A DNA stretch of 14,867 nt, from contig CAZSDJ010000038.1 of the NCBI GenBank assembly GCA_964605645.1, positions 1-14,867 on the forward strand, given 5' to 3'. The position numbers and the translations under genes were made by a program. How positions within the stretch are numbered: the first letter of the stretch is position 1; the number at the start of each line of letters is the position of its first letter. The notes beneath the pieces were generated by a model that saw only the letters and a list, made by a program, of their open reading frames with translations, did not search any database and had not been told where the DNA came from. This DNA is from PXAH01 sp964605645 (GTDB lineage: Bacteria; Omnitrophota; Gorgyraeia; Duberdicusellales; 4484-171). Below, one piece after another: positions 14,401-14,867 of this stretch.

Positions 14401-14865
14401 GAAAATATAAAATTAATTACAACCAGAAGAAAAAACGAACGAATGGCTATAATTCAAGTTGAAGACGAAACTGCAAATGTTGAAGTCTTTGTTTTCCCCC
14501 GTCTTTTTGCGGAAACTCAGTTATTCTTGGCTAAGAAAAAAATTATAGTTTTGAGAGGTAAAGTGGAAGCTAAGGACAGAGTTCCCAAGATTTTAGCTTC
14601 TGATTTATTTCCGATCGATAGCCTGCAGCAGAAAATAAGAGAAGTTAATATTAAAGTTGACAGGAAGAATATGCCTTTGGAGAAGTTAAAAAAGATTGTA
14701 GTTAAGAATCAGGGAGACAAGCCGGTCTTTTTTTCTTTTTGCGATGACAGGATAGGCAGCACTAAGGTAAAGGTCGGGGACAAGTTTCGTATTTCGTTAG
14801 AACCCAGTGCTTTAGGCAAGATAAGCTCTTTAGTAGGGGAGGCAAACTTATCCTTGACACTCTAA
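11455..14865 (+). CDS. dnaE: DNA polymerase III subunit alpha
   Basis: This is the replicative polymerase of the DnaE1 type, 1136 residues and complete (TAA at 14863-14865). Domains in order: PHP (about 1-270); palm with GPGRGSAAGS (358-367), catalytic Asp400 and Asp402 in PDIDIDF and Asp555 in KMDFLG; fingers (FQLESRGM, YRPGPL, ILYQEQIMQI, GYGFNKSHSTAYA); helix-hairpin-helix region; a beta-clamp motif QLTLF (908-912); OB fold (about 974-1055); and a C-terminal tail. All nine residues of an active PHP metal site appear present: His10, His12, Asp19, His44, Glu69, His91, Cys141, Asp209 and His211. E. coli DnaE has lost several of these. A PHP proofreading exonuclease is therefore plausible. No intein is present. 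It starts 6 bp after guaA. Confidence 0.97.
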   Translation: MEHANFVHLHVHTQYSLLDGACLLEKLVEKAARLKLPALAITDHGNMFGAIRFYNLCIKKGIKPILGCEMYVAAGSRFDKGDRAKNSKNYHLLLLAKDNTGYKNLIKLVSLAHLEGFYYKPRIDKELLQKHNQGLIAASACLKGEISSLILEGDLPAAYKVADQYLQIFGKGNFYLEIMENGLAEQKKVNNKLVKISKELGIPLLATNDIHYLDKDQSFAHQALLSIQTQTTLSDPNRFRFGSEDFYFKTPQEMKELFKETPDAIRNTIEVMQKCNLTLDFSKIHLPNFPLPTGQKDEDFLKRLCYQNFEKKYSKENKIARERLDYELSVINQTGFSSYFLIIWDLIKFAKDNNIPVGPGRGSAAGSIVSYLLQITDIDPLAYDLLFERFLNPARISMPDIDIDFCYEKRSEILDYVGRRYGRENVAQIITFGTMLARAVIRDVGRVMDFTYSEVDKIAKMIPAGLGHTVTLTEAMSLNPDLDKIYNSDKRIKRLIDVAMQLEGVSRHASTHAAGVVISDKPLLERIPLSRGSEGEVVTGYDMDSLEKTGMLKMDFLGLKTLTVINETLKIIKRTQQKDINITKIPISDKKTFSLLSNAKTMGVFQLESRGMREILQKMKPSNFEDIIAVLALYRPGPLGSGMVDDFIQRKQGKKKVHYPHSKLESILKKTYGIILYQEQIMQIVAELAGFDMSRADTLRKAIGKKIPEIIQQQKQLFLDGCKKNQIPLTAANQIFDLIDYFSGYGFNKSHSTAYALISYRTAYLKAHFPVEFIAALLTSERNNTDKVVEYINEANRMKIKVLPPDINTSYANFTVTDDNNIRFGLIAIKNVGAAALESIITERKEKKFKDIFDFCDRVDSRTVNKKVIESLIKSGAMDSLGLKRSQMMLLLDKLLARQARNKKNNSQLTLFSEKEEQERVPEVEEWPLMQILGFEKSLLGVYLSGHPLYCYSQTIKFLKRELISSLNENTKTREVLVCGVIENIKLITTRRKNERMAIIQVEDETANVEVFVFPRLFAETQLFLAKKKIIVLRGKVEAKDRVPKILASDLFPIDSLQQKIREVNIKVDRKNMPLEKLKKIVVKNQGDKPVFFSFCDDRIGSTKVKVGDKFRISLEPSALGKISSLVGEANLSLTL

Positions 14866-14867
14866 AA

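Overview
This is an AT-rich bacterial window in which every supportable gene lies on the + strand. The proteins are standard bacterial housekeeping types. The first gene's C-terminal GGIDLTPA-type tail, its HEAT-plus-glycosyltransferase architecture and the hairpin-rich AT genome resemble what I remember of candidate-phylum genomes, Omnitrophota in particular. That placement is an inference from memory (perhaps 50-60%).

Layout. 1-2042: 3' part of a large protein with a HEAT-like N-terminal part, a GT9/heptosyltransferase-like domain, a low-complexity linker and a GGIDL tail; it runs off the left edge. 2043-2202: two near-identical hairpins, the second terminator-like, then an extended -10 promoter that abuts a small DUF2905 membrane protein gene (2203-2424). 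2425-2648: a -10 hexamer and a hairpin-rich element of about 190 bp with imperfect terminal inverted repeats. 2649-5418: tRNA/ribosome block tgt, trmD, rplS, rnhB. 5428-8688: one-carbon block of an FchA-type cyclodeaminase/cyclohydrolase, a divergent FolD, a MetF and an FAD oxidoreductase, with gaps of 1-9 nt or overlaps throughout. 8667-11448: purine block of a GuaB3-type IMP dehydrogenase and GMP synthase. 11455-14865: complete DNA polymerase III alpha subunit, ending at the right edge.

How the genes fit together. FchA, FolD and MetF would carry formyl/methenyl-THF through methylene-THF to methyl-THF, the methyl-branch chemistry of the Wood-Ljungdahl pathway or of methionine supply. FolD has lost the lysine essential for cyclohydrolase activity in characterised homologues, and a separate cyclohydrolase-family gene sits directly upstream, which suggests a split of the usual bifunctional enzyme. 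The oxidoreductase overlapping metF is a candidate electron partner; its FAD motifs are intact but its second, NAD(P)H-type glycine motif is degenerate. GuaB3 and GuaA make GMP from IMP.

The most unusual non-coding feature is a heptanucleotide repeat (GGACTTA and variants) at two sites, immediately before trmD and immediately before guaA. In both, a repeat unit supplies the AGGA in ribosome-binding position. Before guaA the repeats are mirrored into a long hairpin that would bury that site.
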